Origin: Tigriopus japonicus
Lineage: Eukaryota > Arthropoda > Copepoda > Harpacticoida > Harpacticidae
Assembly (NCBI GenBank): GCA_010645155.1
Contig: CM021317.1
Coordinates: 1-64,000 of the forward strand
DNA: 64,000 nucleotides
Reading direction: 5' to 3'
Made by a program: the position numbers and the translations under genes. This document shows positions 42,801-55,500 of the stretch, piece by piece. Positions within the stretch are counted from its first letter, which is position 1; each line of letters starts with the position of its first letter. The notes beneath the pieces are model-generated. The model was not told the DNA's origin, ran no database searches, and was given only the letters and a program-made list of their open reading frames with translations.

Positions 42801-45800
42801 TCAAACACAGGAAGTTCCCAGTTAAAATGGACATTAATTTCACAATTGATTTAAATAAACCTGGCCAATAAAAATCACTTCGGTCTTTACATTGCCAAAA
42901 AAGAAGTGCTTAAGCCCTGAACGCTTTATTTTCTCTTGCACTTCTTGCTTTGTTGGGCTTTTTTGAAGCTCAATGAGTAAGCCACTCTTGCTAATGTGAA
43001 GTTGGTGTTTCTTTTCCATGAGCTTCTTTCGTGTGAAATAATCTTATCTAGATTAGAGCCCTATAATTGCACTAATTGCAATAACTGCAAGAAATTGACC
43101 CCGCTAAGGAATAAGTGTCTCCAAAGGATTCGCAAGGAAAAGGGGAAAGCTGAGAAAAGCTCAATGCTTATAAGAAAATGCACGGTTTTTTTTTTCATCT
43201 TGTGCAGACACTGATCCTAAGTCGAACAATTTTCAGCTCAATGAACGGCAGAATAAAAAGTTATGTCTTTTCAAACTTATCTACTGCAGCGAATATAGAA
43301 TGAATGAGCTCGCCCTTTTTTGGTAACAATTAACCTAAGAGGGCTAGCTCATTCATTCTGTGTCGGAGAACTCAGTGAACATTTGACTCCGACGTTAGTT
43401 AAGTTGAAAATTGAAATATGTAGTGCACCCAACATTCGAATGGTCTTTATAACGAAGAAAGTCATGGACTCATTCCTACAAGAAATCAGAATTCCTATTT
43501 AAAGCCTTCCACTCCAGAGAAATTCAGTAGTTCTGGGACCAGTCAATCTCAAGATAGAACTCTTATAACTATAGTGCATTCTTAGATGTATAGAAAAGCC
43601 TCCTTCAGGACTTCTTCATTGTATGATCCCTTTGCCTAACTCTCCACAGATTAATGAACGGTGGATGAGGTTTGCACCACTTTTGGCCTGCTGGATGACT
43701 CCTTTGATGAGTGAGTGAGAGAGAGAAGAAAGTGACTGCACTTGACAACAACATGGGCATGTGGATGAATGAGATCCTTCTCTAACATATATTATAACAG
43801 AATCACTCCAAGAAATGAGTTTTTAGAGACTCACTTTTCCATTGCTACGAGGTCGCCCCCAGGCAGATTACTTTCTTTTGAACTTGCTCCATTCCTAAGT
43901 AAATTTCGGGGGTGGAGGAAAAGGCCAAGCTCATTAATTCGAAGCTTGATGAGCTGAGCTCCAGCTGCATTCGTTATTCAAAGGGAAAATTAGGTTAGCT
44001 CTATGCAAGGAACCAAATTGTTCTATCTCTTTGGGCTCCTTTCTTCCTTTCCTAACAAACCTGTTCCAATCTGGAGAAGATGTCTCTGAAGCATATCATA
44101 TGCTTCCTTTAAACACCCTATCAAACGAATATTACGCTTGATAAATGATCAGGAGGGCTCCTGGTAATGAAAGAACCAATTTACAAGAGCTGTTCGGTTC
44201 CATTACAAGGCCAACTCCAAGAATCTGAAAAAACTACACCAACGCCCGACAAGAGCCTGATAATGAGCGGTTTCCACGAAAACGAGTAACCTTCCAAGTA
44301 CCAAGTTGGCTTTTTCATCAGGGATTCCTTCCCTACCATGAACTTACTTGGCTGGAAGAACTCTGTGCAGGGTCCGGGATGATGTTGGAATTGTTTTGAC
44401 TTCCAGGCGACTGAGCACTAATGGCAGCATTGTTGGACGAGCCAACGTTTGGCACGCCTTCAAAGCGTTCCACGTCCTTCGAGAGGGTCCTTCTGTAGTT
44501 GGACCTTCGGAAGGACAAGGTAGGTTTGAGATTGGAGGGCATTTTCCTGAACACCTTTTCCCCAATGAAAGTTTGGAATCGCTTGGCATAGAATGAGGGT
44601 CGATGGACTGACACTGTGTCCCCATCATGGAAGAGCGACTTCCAGTAATGCTCTGCCTTTTTGAGCAACCGGTACGACTGCAGGATATCTATGATCCCAA
44701 TAAACAACAGAAGGTTATCTCCACGGTGGTTCTTGGCCGGAATACCACCCCATACGTTCTTCACCTCAGGTCCATCATCGGTTTCGTCGACAAGCTCGTC
44801 ATCCGAAGGATCGACCTCCATGGTGATGGACTCTAAGGCCGTTGTATGAGCTATTGGTCGATCTCGCATCACAATGGAACCCTGTCGCTCCAACATCGAT
44901 TGTTGGTTCTGTAGCGGTGGAATTCCACCCCGAATATCGGAACCACACAAACTAGCGTTCTCACTCCCCGTTCCAGCGAGACCTTCACCAGCTTCCTCTT
45001 TGGCTGCCATGTCAAGGTTGTGGATACCAATTAGCAACGAGTAATCCATGATCTTGAACGACTCTAACACGCGACAATCACGCTCAATTGAGTTCATGAG
45101 GTTGTCGTAGAGCTCCGGTTGAAGTAGAATGCCTTCAGGGTACATCTCGAGGAAATCAAGGTCCTTGAATGTTGGCGAGCCCTTGGCACGTTCTGTCCGA
45201 GACGCTTTCCTCTTATACGTCGAGCCTTTCAAATCAAAACGATGGTGCATCTTCAGATCACTTGGCAACAGATTATTCATAATTATGATGCGGACGTTTT
45301 TGGCGTTGACACTATAACAATACAATCCAAAGAATTTGGGTAGCAGTGTCCTTGGGTTTTGCTTGAGATTCATGGAGTAGCCAGGGAGAAGTTCCCTCAG
45401 GAAATCTGCCTCTTTATGTTGCACCGTCTTACAGATGAACTTATCATCCATAGTGATATAAAAGATTGAGCCGGAAGCTCCTGGATTCGAGAGCTCAAAC
45501 ATAGGTCGAGAGCACAACGAGACCAAGAAATCTCTCTCTTCGATTTCGAAGATCTGTCTGAATTTCTTGAATGCAAATGGCGCGTAAGATCGGAACCGAA
45601 ACTCGGAGTAGTTATGAGCAGGTGTCTTGTCCAGAACACCATCCTTGGTGAAAGACACGGTCACAATCGGAAGGAAATCCTTCATGAGAAGGTCCCTGTC
45701 CTCTTGCTTGGCTAAAGATGAAATGGACTGATGCAGTCCCAACTGAACCGATCCCATGAGCTGACCGGTCTCAAAGCGCTTGTAAGTAACCACTTGAACT

Positions 45801-46114
45801 GGTCCCTCACGCTTGACCCGACGATGTCCGATCTTCTTGCCTTTGACAGCATGTCCTGGTGCTCCAGGAACTCCAGGTTGGGTAGATGATCGATTGCTAA
45901 TGGTTCTGGCCACGGGAGAGCGAACCTGAAGGCAGTCAGAGCCATCCCCACCGGGTCCCCAGTTATCAGAGATATCCGTAATACCATCAGGATAGTGATT
46001 CAGATCTGATTTCTCGTCATAAGCATTGAGGGAGATTATTGTTTTCGGTACACTTGGTCGTGTTCCATTTTCACTAGTAGCCTCTTGAAGGCTTGCATCA
46101 TACTGGTTCGGCAT
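36882..46114 (-). CDS. PIP5K: phosphatidylinositol-4-phosphate 5-kinase type I, 876 aa
   Basis: Coding exons: 46114-44348 (the whole kinase core), 41103-40836 and 37477-36882, total 2631 nt in frame. The enzyme phosphorylates PI4P to PI(4,5)P2 at the plasma membrane. Visible: the PIPK G-loop PGASGSIFY (211-219), FICKT, DLKGSTYKRKAS (294-305), IMDYSLLIGIHNLD (355-368), IIDILQSYRLLKKAEH (474-489) and activation loop VSVHRPSFYAKRF. Glu488 in KKAEH is the residue that marks type I; type II enzymes have Ala there. Residues 1-110 and 540-876 are low-complexity, Ser/Thr-rich tails with no known domain, longer than in human PIP5K1 proteins. The two distal exons are joined by matching phases (0, then 1). 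More or alternative tail exons are possible, so the C-terminus is less sure than the core. Introns of about 3.2 and 3.4 kb contain MITEs. Confidence 0.92.
37800..38060. repeat. dispersed repeat D, copy 2
   Basis: Same orientation as 11620-11870, sharing GGGAGGTCACAGTA and CACCCTGACACAAA. It lies in PIP5K intron 2. Confidence 0.7.
38814..39259. mobile_element. hAT-like MITE, 446 bp, perfect 8-bp TSD
   Basis: The ends are inverted TACTGATGGGA followed by a shared AAGCT block. The 8-bp direct repeat CTTCTCAA flanks it at 38806-38813 and 39260-39267. An 8-bp duplication is typical of hAT transposons. No transposase. It sits in PIP5K intron 2. The same terminus appears at 10897-10907 and 26755-26765. 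Confidence 0.88.
39322..39477. mobile_element. small TIR element fragment (CTASTGATG ends)
   Basis: Begins CTACTGATGGAACTCGAAAT and ends with the inverted CATCACTAG after GGTTCGAAACA. Inner TTCGAGTGTTGCCA also recurs near 12206-12250 and 38714-38760. The target duplication is unclear. Likely another non-autonomous family in PIP5K intron 2. Confidence 0.55.
39788..40050. mobile_element. hAT-like MITE, 263 bp, perfect 8-bp TSD
   Basis: The ends are inverted GGGGTTCTCAACCT with C(A/T)G outer bases, flanked by TTCTAGGC at 39780-39787 and 40051-40058. The interior holds repeated TTGGGTAAATTTG. The terminus resembles the CAGGGGT-type hAT termini known from other animals. It is non-coding and lies in PIP5K intron 2. 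Confidence 0.92.
43235..43515. mobile_element. foldback MITE fragment related to 33970-34436
   Basis: The central palindrome AGAATGAATGAGCT(C/A)GCCC has 19-bp arms (one mismatch) around a 25-bp loop at about 43299-43361. Flanking TTTTCAGCTCAA...GTTATG and GACTCCGACGTTAG...TTGAAAATTGAAAT blocks match the element in the PLD3-like intron. The left arm appears shortened. It lies in PIP5K intron 1. Confidence 0.7.
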
Positions 46115-46139
46115 GGTTTCTCGCAGACTCGATGATCAT
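46098..46139 (-). promoter_or_regulatory. upstream ORF overlapping the PIP5K start
   Basis: A probable 3' splice site (TTTCCTTTCAG) ends at 46140 on the minus strand, so the exon would begin with ATG at 46139. That ATG opens a 13-codon frame, out of frame with the kinase, and stops past the main ATG at 46114. If the splice site is used, ribosomes meet this uORF first. An upstream 5' UTR exon is implied but not located. Confidence 0.4.
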
Positions 46140-46141
46140 CT

Positions 46142-49035
46142 GAAAGGAAAAAAATATATATTTTTATTCATGAGTGTCTCGAAAGCAGAATGGTTCCTCA
46201 CAAGAAAGAAAGAAACTGAACTAGGTTGCCATTTGCATAATCCCTTCCCAGTGATAACGGATAACCTTGTAAATTCACTAAGTCACGACACGAACCATCC
46301 TTCTGATCTTGGCTTTTCTCATCACTCAAGCTTTACGAGGCCAGCAACGTGGTCGGCATCTTTCATTTCTACCTTCTACATCCCCAGGATACTGCATGTC
46401 TCACATCTTCTCTCTTCAGGGTCATAGGCATTTCTAATTTTTTTTGAGTTCCATCGTTAACTCTCCAGGAACACATGATTAACCCAGACATAACGCTCTT
46501 GGAGTTGTGTCACATAAACTATGCCTTGACCAAAGAGTATGCTCACGTATGGAGGAGGTTTTTCCTCCTCAATAAATCTCAAGGATAGAGAGGATAGAGG
46601 CTTGAGTAATGTAATAGTGCACTGAACATCCTTTCCCAAGGTTTATAGACCATGGTATATTCCAATTCATTCGGCGTCCAATCTGAACACATTCTCCATA
46701 GGTTGGCAGGAAAATTTATGAATTGAAACACAAAGTGTCTACTTGAGGTTAAGAAAACGAAACTTTTTTGAGTAGAGAAAGCACAAAACCTTGTTGTTTG
46801 TTGAACCATGAAAAAATGCGGACTGGAATCTGAAAAGATGTATGGAAGATTCAGAACGCTCTTGACACACGCTCAGAAAACTTGCCAGGAAATTAACGAG
46901 CCATTGACAACAGCAAAACTTCCTTCCTTCCCAACATCAAAAAAAGGTCAAAGAAGAAACTATGTTGAGCTTATACCTGGATGGATGCAATATGACGATG
47001 ATCTGAGGCATGTTCAAAATGAGCCAATAATTGGGAAAGGAATCCGATTCTTACTGTTCTTTCAATATCATGCTGTTTCGACTTTTTGTTGAATCCAACA
47101 AGATTTCTGCTCTCGTTTGTTAGAAATATCCTTCGTTTCCAAAATTGACCAGATACTGAAACCGACTCTCTTGTTGACGTCACAAAAGTAAAGTTTTTCA
47201 ATTTGTTTATTTACAGCTTTTGGTCAATGCACTTGAAGTGTCATTGCCGATTCGTAAATTCATCATTTTGACACTTTTAGTGCGAGAGAAGCTAAGTGGA
47301 AAAAAGATCAAGAGGGTGAAACATCAACAAAACTACTATAGACACAAGAATTGGATTCAGTTGACCGAACAAGACGTGAGAACGTTCCGAGGCTATAACT
47401 CAATCCTTGTATGTGTGCATGCATGTACGAGTGCTTAAACAAAGGTCTATTTTTGTCTATTTTGGCTTTGGTTTGTGCCAGAAAGTCCAACACAAGCTAG
47501 CCAACTTTGGTTGAATGTGGAGGGGAAACAGCACCCTTCAGAAGCCAGGCATACGAAATACTGGTTCCGTTCAATGGCCTTTACGAGCAAAGACTGTAAA
47601 TGGCACAAGGAAATAAAACACGAAAAGACCAACAAACTCAAGACCTTTCCATCGATAGGAGGAAGAAACACTCGGTTACATTGGATCGAGAACTTGAGTT
47701 GTATTTTGTTTCTCCCTTCAGTTAAACCCGCTACACAATACACTCTTCACCTTCATGATTTGAACGTGGTTTTAGGACAAAAAAGTCACGCCAAACCTGA
47801 CAGATCCGGATTCAAACCAATCTCATGACACATCAGGATTCAGATTTAGCGTCGAAACTAACCGCAGTCTTAAATAACAATATTGATGGAATTTACAAAA
47901 CTTTATCAATAGTTTTGTACAAAGCGAAGTTTTATTTTCGACACCTTTCTCATACGAGTTCCTTGGCATTCAACCTTTCAGCATTATCAACTTGCATTCC
48001 ATTCAACGCTATTCGATCAATCTCCAGTTGACTCACACTAAAGCTGGATGGTGACTCACAAATCAGGTCTTGGACCCCATAACAATCCAAATAGTATATG
48101 TATCAGCCTTTTCCAGTCAAGCATTGATCACGATTCATGTTCGCCAAGCATGAGAGAAGCCATAGAAACAACACGATTTTAAACCCACTGAATAAGCTGA
48201 AGAATCTCAAGACTTGTTCTAGCTTAGATAATAATGGAGACATGTGGGTTGCTTGTGGATGGATGCACTCAACACTTCCCTTCCTTTCCTAGTACAGTAA
48301 GTGTTTACATTATGCAATTCATCACAAATAACCCATGTTACACTTGGCAAATAAATGGCAGTCCATCTATCACTCCCCACCACCAATAACCCTGTTTCTT
48401 GGCCTTGCTGGATGTTCCTTGAACACGAGAAGGCGGTCTTACCCCATGGCCTATGTGTATTTCAGTTCTGGGAGGGATCCTTATGCACTAAAATGCCAGC
48501 AAGGGCATCCATGTCTTCCAAGCACAGGTTTTCACTTTACATTTGCCCTTTCACCTACACTGGGCGTGATTAGAAGCCAAATCTGCAATCTTTTACACAC
48601 TCCTCCACCTCACTTTCCTGAGAGTAACTACTTCAACTACTGCAACAACTTCTACTCTTCTCTCTCTTTCTCTGTTTCTCCCTCTTCCTCTCTCTCTCTC
48701 TTTCACTGACTCCACTTTGAGTCTTCCTTTTTTTGTTCTGCTTTAAGAGCATGAGTGGCAGCTGGCAGGCATTGCCAGCTCTGACACTTCAGTTCCAATG
48801 CGAAGGTGACCAAACGTGGCAATTTGGGAGGAATTTCCAAGGTACCTAGATCGTACTTAAGGCTTAGAAAAGGTGTTTTCCAAACCTCATTGTGTCTTAA
48901 TGAGGCTATAACAAGACTGGAATGAGTGTGAGTCAAACAACTGCTTGATGGAACTGATTGCAAACGTTTGTTTCAATATTGAAGCGGCCGGTAGAGAGCA
49001 TGAGACAGGTTTCGAAATGTGGCGGGAGAAACAGG
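46142..49035. other. intergenic/5' intronic region between fibrillin and PIP5K
   Basis: Contains any 5' UTR exon and promoter of PIP5K. Short open frames on both strands carry no domain. A CT-rich microsatellite lies at 48657-48707. Confidence 0.4.
48657..48707. repeat. CT-rich microsatellite
   Basis: Polypyrimidine run dominated by CT and CTTT units. On the minus strand it is a GA-rich tract 3' of fibrillin. Confidence 0.85.
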
Positions 49036-49041
49036 TTTATT
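49036..49041 (-). terminator. fibrillin polyadenylation signal
   Basis: AATAAA on the minus strand, 19 nt after the fibrillin stop codon at 49061-49063. If used, the 3' UTR is very short. Other signals further down are possible. Confidence 0.55.
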
Positions 49042-49060
49042 ATCAATTGCCCAAGTTTGA

Positions 49061-49510
49061 TTAATCTACAATAACTACTTTCAATCGCATGTGCAAGGTG
49101 CCGTGTCGTTGGTTTACGTCTTCTTTACTAAGGATAGTGATTTTGTGCACACTTGGTTCCCGTACTCGTCGACGATAGAAGAGTCCCCAGATTCCATCTC
49201 TTCTTTTGATGTGAAACAGTTCCTTGTCCGGACCATCAATCTCGTAAGTTAGGTGATCTTCCAGATCCGTGGTTGACGGTTGTAGGAAAAGGATTCGCCG
49301 TCTGTGTTTAGTTTGACTGCGCTTTAGTTCAATTAGCATCTCTTGGCTATGCAAAGGCTGCTCTGTGGTGGGCCTAGTTGGTTCAATTGACGACCTCTTA
49401 TGGCGAGTGTCCGCCTGACCAAAGTAATGGGATATGGCGTCTTTAGCAGAGAGAAACTGAACCTGACTATGGCCATGGCTAGAGCGAATTTGTCGATTGT
49501 GGTTGTTCCA
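49061..49510 (-). other. FBN: fibrillin C-terminal propeptide (asprosin-like)
   Basis: About 150 residues after the basic cluster contain [19 protein letters not shown] and [14 protein letters not shown], ending in [11 protein letters not shown]. The order matches the vertebrate propeptide (RILELLPAL..., then a F-I/M-x(n)-G-x-x-x-L block, then a final L-K-V-like strand). In vertebrate FBN1 the released fragment is called asprosin. A hormone-like role here is not implied. Confidence 0.75.
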
Positions 49511-52500
49511 ACGTCTATGTATTTTTTTGCGACTATGACTTCGGCCTTGACGGCGTCCTGTTCCTATTCTTCTGCGTTTCAAGGAACCATTTCCGTTCAA
49601 CTTACAAGCAAAACAGCCTTCATTGCTAATCACTGAGTCATCTTGTTCCTCGCCCTCATCTAAATATTCGTACTCCTGATCATCTTGTCCACGGAAGCTA
49701 TCTGGATCATTGATTGCTAAGCAATGAGAATTTCCAACACCCTGATATCCTCTTGGGCATCCACAGCTAAACCCGTTGCTACCAACAGGGTCACATCCAA
49801 ATGAACAAGCTGCTTGAGAACATCCCAGGGAGGCTTGTACGCAAATCAATAGTTGCTGATTGTACTGGTAGCCGGAGGGGCATGTACATGCATAACTTCC
49901 GATAGAATTTTGACATCTAGCATTGCCACAAGGATTGTTTCCAAGTGAACACTCATTCTGGTCCTCGCACTGGTTGAGATAAGAATGAAGAGAGAATCCG
50001 TCTGGACATCCGCATCTACAAGTGTAAACAAATTGAATGAAAAATTCCCACACTTAATCTCACTCATAGGCGAAGTAATACTTATAAGACCCCAAATGAT
50101 TTCGGCATTCTGCCTTGTCACATCTCGTAGGATCCTCATCGCATTCATTGGTGTCAATGCAAAAAGTCCCACTTCCATCCAGACGATAACCTCGAGGACA
50201 GACACATTTAAAACTCCCACGGGTGTTCTTGCAAGTGCCTGGTGGTGGGCAAAGACCCTGCAAATCAAGCCCATTAATCTCACTCGCCCCACTCAATTGA
50301 TGGAAAAGTTGGGTGTGCCTACCGGTTGTTCCACGCACTCGTCTGTATCCAGGCATCTGTCCCCAAATTGAGTGAAACCAGGCGGACAAACACACTGGTA
50401 CGAGCCTTGAGTGTTAACGCATTCATGCTCACACATGTGCTGGCCAGTAGAACACTCATCCACATCCCGACAAGTAGTTCGATCGGAGTTGAGGAGGTAA
50501 CCAGGCGGGCAAGAGCAAATGAACGAGCCGTATGTGTTTTGACATTCGTGCTCACAAGGCCCTGGCCTTTGGAGACATTCGTTCACGTCATTGCACGCGG
50601 TCTTCGTACTGTCCGGTTTGAATCCTCTGTCACAAATGCATCTGTAGGATCCCATCGCGTTGATGCACTGTCCGTTATTGCAGAGATTAGGAAGGGTCTG
50701 GCATTCGTCAATGTCTTGCCCGTAGACCCCAAAGCCAGTTTCCATACAGAGCTTCTCAAAAGCAAGTGTCCCTCGAGTTGGACAAATTTCACATTCATCA
50801 CCCCAGGCAGCTCCCATGGTGCAGCAGCAATCCGCCTTGGTCACCAGGGCAATTCCAATTTCTGGGAGCTGTCGCGGGCATCGACCGCCGAAAAGCTTCT
50901 GATGACAAAACCCGTCCCTTCGATCAGTGCAGTCTTTTCCATTGGCTGATATCTCATAACCTATTGGACATTCACATTGGTAGCCCCCTTCGATATTGAT
51001 ACACCTGCCTTGACCGCAAAGCTCAGAGTTGGTGGTACATTCATCAATATCTTCGCAGTCATCCGAATAACCGATTTTCCGATAACCCTCAGGACACACG
51101 CACATGAAGGATCCGATTAGATTTTTGCACTCGTATCGACAGTTGTTAGCCTCGGACTCGCACTCATTCAAATCCATACAATGGAGACCATCGGGAGCAA
51201 GGGTGTAGCCAAACGGACAAATGCAGCGGAACGACCCGGGAACATTGTGACATCTGGAAGATAAATTTAACCCATCCCATTAGTTCCATCGTTCCATCAG
51301 AAATTGGCGGGATCGCACTTTTCGATTCCGCCGCTTTGTTTGTTTGACAGAAGCTCAAGATAGTATCTCTACAATCACTTTACTAATCATCTACTATTAG
51401 CTCGTTTTCCCTTTTGGTCACTTTGGAACCTTTAGATGTCATTTTTCGTATCTTCTTTGCTTTGAACTTGTCTCCATTTGACCTTTCTTTCAAAGGAGAG
51501 AGATTCTTGTATTGAAAATTGAGTCCTGGGCAATCCACAAGTGGACTTCTTTACGTTAATTTTTGAAAAGAATAGATGTGAATTCAAGTGTTCCGCCATT
51601 GGTTTCTTCCATTTCAAGTGCTTTGCAGCAATTAGGTTAATTAAATGTTGGTTTTTAATGACTCTATACGCCAACAAGTTTAGAAGTCTTAGTCCTTACC
51701 GGAAAGCACATTGATGCCCATATTCACGGCATTCATCAATGTCCTCACAGATTCCCCTGGGACCTGGAGCATATCCATCAGCGCACTCGCACTCAAATCC
51801 ACCATTCACATTGGCACAAGTTCCATTACCACAAATGAGAGGTTTCGTAAGACACTCGTTTTCGTCCACGCAACTGCTTCCGTCTGGGTCCAAAGTAAAC
51901 CCATTGGGACATTCACATCTGGAACACATTATTCATACCTTAATTCCGGTTCCAATATATTCTAAACATTCTTTGTCGTTCCAAGAATTCAGACAGTCTA
52001 GCCATGGAAAACTAAATATCGACATCTTTTTTTGCATGATGAAACAGGAATTATAATGGAAAAATACCTGAAGCCTCCGTCAGTGTTCACGCAAGTGCCA
52101 CCTTCGCAAATACCATCGATCATTTCGCATTCATTAAAGTCTTCTCCATCCCCCCCTCGTCCACTTCCCAAAGGACAAAGCTCCTCAAAGGCTCTTGATC
52201 CTTCTCTTGGACACTGTTCGCATTCTGATCCCCAAGCTTCTCCTTTGGTGCAGCAACAAGTCTGTTTGGTAGCATTCATTGACCTTGGGTTCATACAGAA
52301 TCGTCCTCGATACTGATTGAAACACTGCTCTGCTCGAACATCCAAACACTTGATTCCAGTTGGGTCCAAGGCCCATCCGGGACTGCAATCGCACGAGGCC
52401 TCTCCATCTTGATTTTCGCAGAACCCGTTTTCACAAAAGCCTGGTCGCTCAACGCATTCATTGATGTCTTGGCATGCCATTCCAGAAGGGTTCAAACGGT

Positions 52501-55500
52501 ATCCATCTGGACACGTGCATATGAATGAGCCCATTATGTTCTGGCAAGTCCCAGGTTCAGGACAAATTCCAAGATTTTGACATTCGTCCACGTCCTCGCA
52601 GTTTTGGCCATCCGAGGAAAGGATGTATCCATCTGGGCAATCACAAGTAAAACTTCCGCGTGTATTTTTACACCTGCCGTTTCGACAAATGTCATATCTG
52701 ACACAAAAAATTAAAAATAGATATATTTGTTACCTTTTTGAACATAAAAAAAATACTTGTCACCTAATACGACATTCGTCGACGTCTTCGCAATCTCCTT
52801 TGGCACTTAGTTGAAACCCATAGTGGCACTGACAACGATATGAACCCTGGACATTCAAGCATGTTCCATTGCCGCAAATGGTTGGATTCAAAGAGCATTC
52901 ATCTCGATCCATGCAAGCGTCTTTGGAAGTGGTAAGAGCGAATCCTTGATCACAGACGCACTGGAAGCTCCCGCCAATATTAGTGCATTGTCCATTGCTT
53001 TTTTGAAAAAGATTGACTTGTGTATATTGGCATTCATATTATCTTCAGAGAAAAAGGGATCAGAAACACTCACAAATGATTAAGTCAAAGTAGAAAAAAA
53101 TGTCGTGACTTAGATATAGCTTCAACCTGAACTTCGGATGTAAAATTAGCCATTGGAAATGTGTGAACTTGTCGGTTAAGTGCTTAATATCGGAATTTGC
53201 GTTGTAGATGAAATGTAATCGTAATTTGTTATTGAAAATTCTTCATAGCATTGGCCGAAATGTACTAATTGATTACAAAGGCCCAGAAAAATAACAATTT
53301 TTTTTTGCTGTGAAGCACAGATTCCAAACTTTTCAGGGACTAAGGCCAGCTGACGATTAAGCTCGTTACCCATCTGCTGATACTACGCAACTAAACTCCT
53401 GTGATAATTGCTTTACAGCAAAAAAATAATGTGGGCACTAATGATTACACTTGCATCGAAATGTTATTGAAATCAATACTACATCACAAGCCTGTATACT
53501 TCATTAAGAGATTAAAAATTGCTGAAGCAAACAATCGGAGAAATGGCGAGAGGCAAAAAATGCTTACCGGCATAGATTGAAATTTTCCGAGCACTCATCC
53601 ACATCCAAACAATCCCGACCAGAATGGTCCAATTTGTAGCCTGGAGGACAAACACATTCATAACTCCCTTGAGTATTAACGCATCTTGAGTTGCCAAAGC
53701 AGGCTGCCGCTCCATTGAAGTTGCATTCATTGGTATCGATACACTGATGGGAAGCATCGTCATAAGTGAAACCAAGTTCACAATCGCAAGTGAAGCTTCC
53801 AATGGTGTTCATACAGGTTCCATGTTGGCACATGCCAGGCATCATAAGGCACTCGTCAATCTCGTGTGTAGTGCCACTTAACGGGTCAATCATCATGCCC
53901 GGACTGCCATTGCCACAAAGAGCTTGGTATTGTTGGGTTCCCGTGGCAGGGCATTTTTCACAATCCGGTCCCCATGCTTGTCCCATGGAACAACAACATA
54001 CCACCCTGGTTTGAGATCTTGACATAGGTTGAGAACAGTTGTTGGAATTGAAGCTCATGAAACACATCTCTTTGCGCATGTCTATGCATTCTTGACCGTC
54101 GGAGGATAACATGTATCCATCGGGACAGATGCATTCAAAGCCTCCGTGAATATTTACACATTTGCCTTCTCCACAAGCAATGGGATTCTCCAGACATTCA
54201 TCAATATCAATGCATTCAATCTAGATCATAAGGGAAAGGTGCTTGTGCTTATTGGAACCGTTTAACCCTGTGTAAGGCAAACTTTACCTGTCCGAAATCA
54301 AGTTTGAACCCGTGATCACAAGTACACATGTAACTTCCAAAAGTGTTGGAACAACGGCCGTTCTTGCAGATACCCTGGATTTCAAGACATTCGTTGATAT
54401 CCTCGAGGATGATGGTCTTTGCATTAGGGTGGAAGCCTTTGCCACCGGGACACACGAGATTATATTCATCAGACCCGATTTCTGGACATTTTTCACACCG
54501 ATCTCCCCAAGCCACGCCCACTGAACAACAGCATGCTGATCTAGAGACCTCTTCGCCTAAGGAGCCTCCACAAACGCTATATCCTAGAGATTATAGTGAT
54601 GTCTTAAGGTACCGTGATGTTTATTTTGTCAAAAAAACAAATGATGCATTTGATTAAATTATTTTTGGAATACTTCTTTTAAATTGGGAAGCATTTTCCA
54701 GTAACTTCACCTTGTAACCCTGAACATTTCTAAAAACAAAAGTTTCAATTTGGCGTTACATTACATTTAGGCATACCAACAGGTTACTTCAAGTGAGCGT
54801 TTTAAATTACACCGCTAACGGCAAAACAGGGCCGTTGGCTGTGCTGAGTTGCTTGGCCCATTTGGGCAATTCCAAGTCATCTCTATTTTGGCGAGTATTC
54901 AATGATTCTAGGTCCTTGGAAATGATCTATACTTTACGTTTTGATACCTGTGCTTACACCTGATTGATAATGTTCTCAGTTTACTCGCTAGAAAATGAGA
55001 CTTGTAAAATCAAATAATAACAGAAAAAAAATTAAACCTATTTTATTTTTCTATATGGGAAACATTTTCACACATTGATATGCTTCTTTGGAATCCACCA
55101 AACAAATAAGCATCTTTAAATTATCCTTTAAATCAATGTTTGTCTTAATTTTTGTAATAGCACAAATAATGAGTTTTGCATTTACATTATTGACCCAACT
55201 CCAGCCAAGTTAAATATTGATCGTCCCACTCTTTGAATAGACGGCACAATAAAAATGATATAAATTTACTTAAATGAGCGAAGCAACTCAGCACAGCTAA
55301 CGGCCCTTTTACCACTAGCGATCTGATTTAAAACGCTCACTTGAAGCAACCTTGTGCATGTGCCATTAGCTTGTTTGTTTTATCTGCGCCGAGGTATCGT
55401 AAAAGCATGCTTCCATTATTGAGTTAAATCTTACTCTAAGCTATTTGGGCATCACTTAACTAAATGTTTGGTTAAGCATCTATTATACGGACGCTAACAC

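Noticed and set aside
47475..47828. 117-aa plus-strand open frame upstream of PIP5K
   Set aside because: No recognisable domain, and it overlaps frames on the opposite strand. Kept as unassigned intergenic sequence.
50326..50949. 207-aa plus-strand open frame
   Set aside because: It lies antisense to fibrillin EGF exons. Its length is a shadow of the Cys-rich coding strand.
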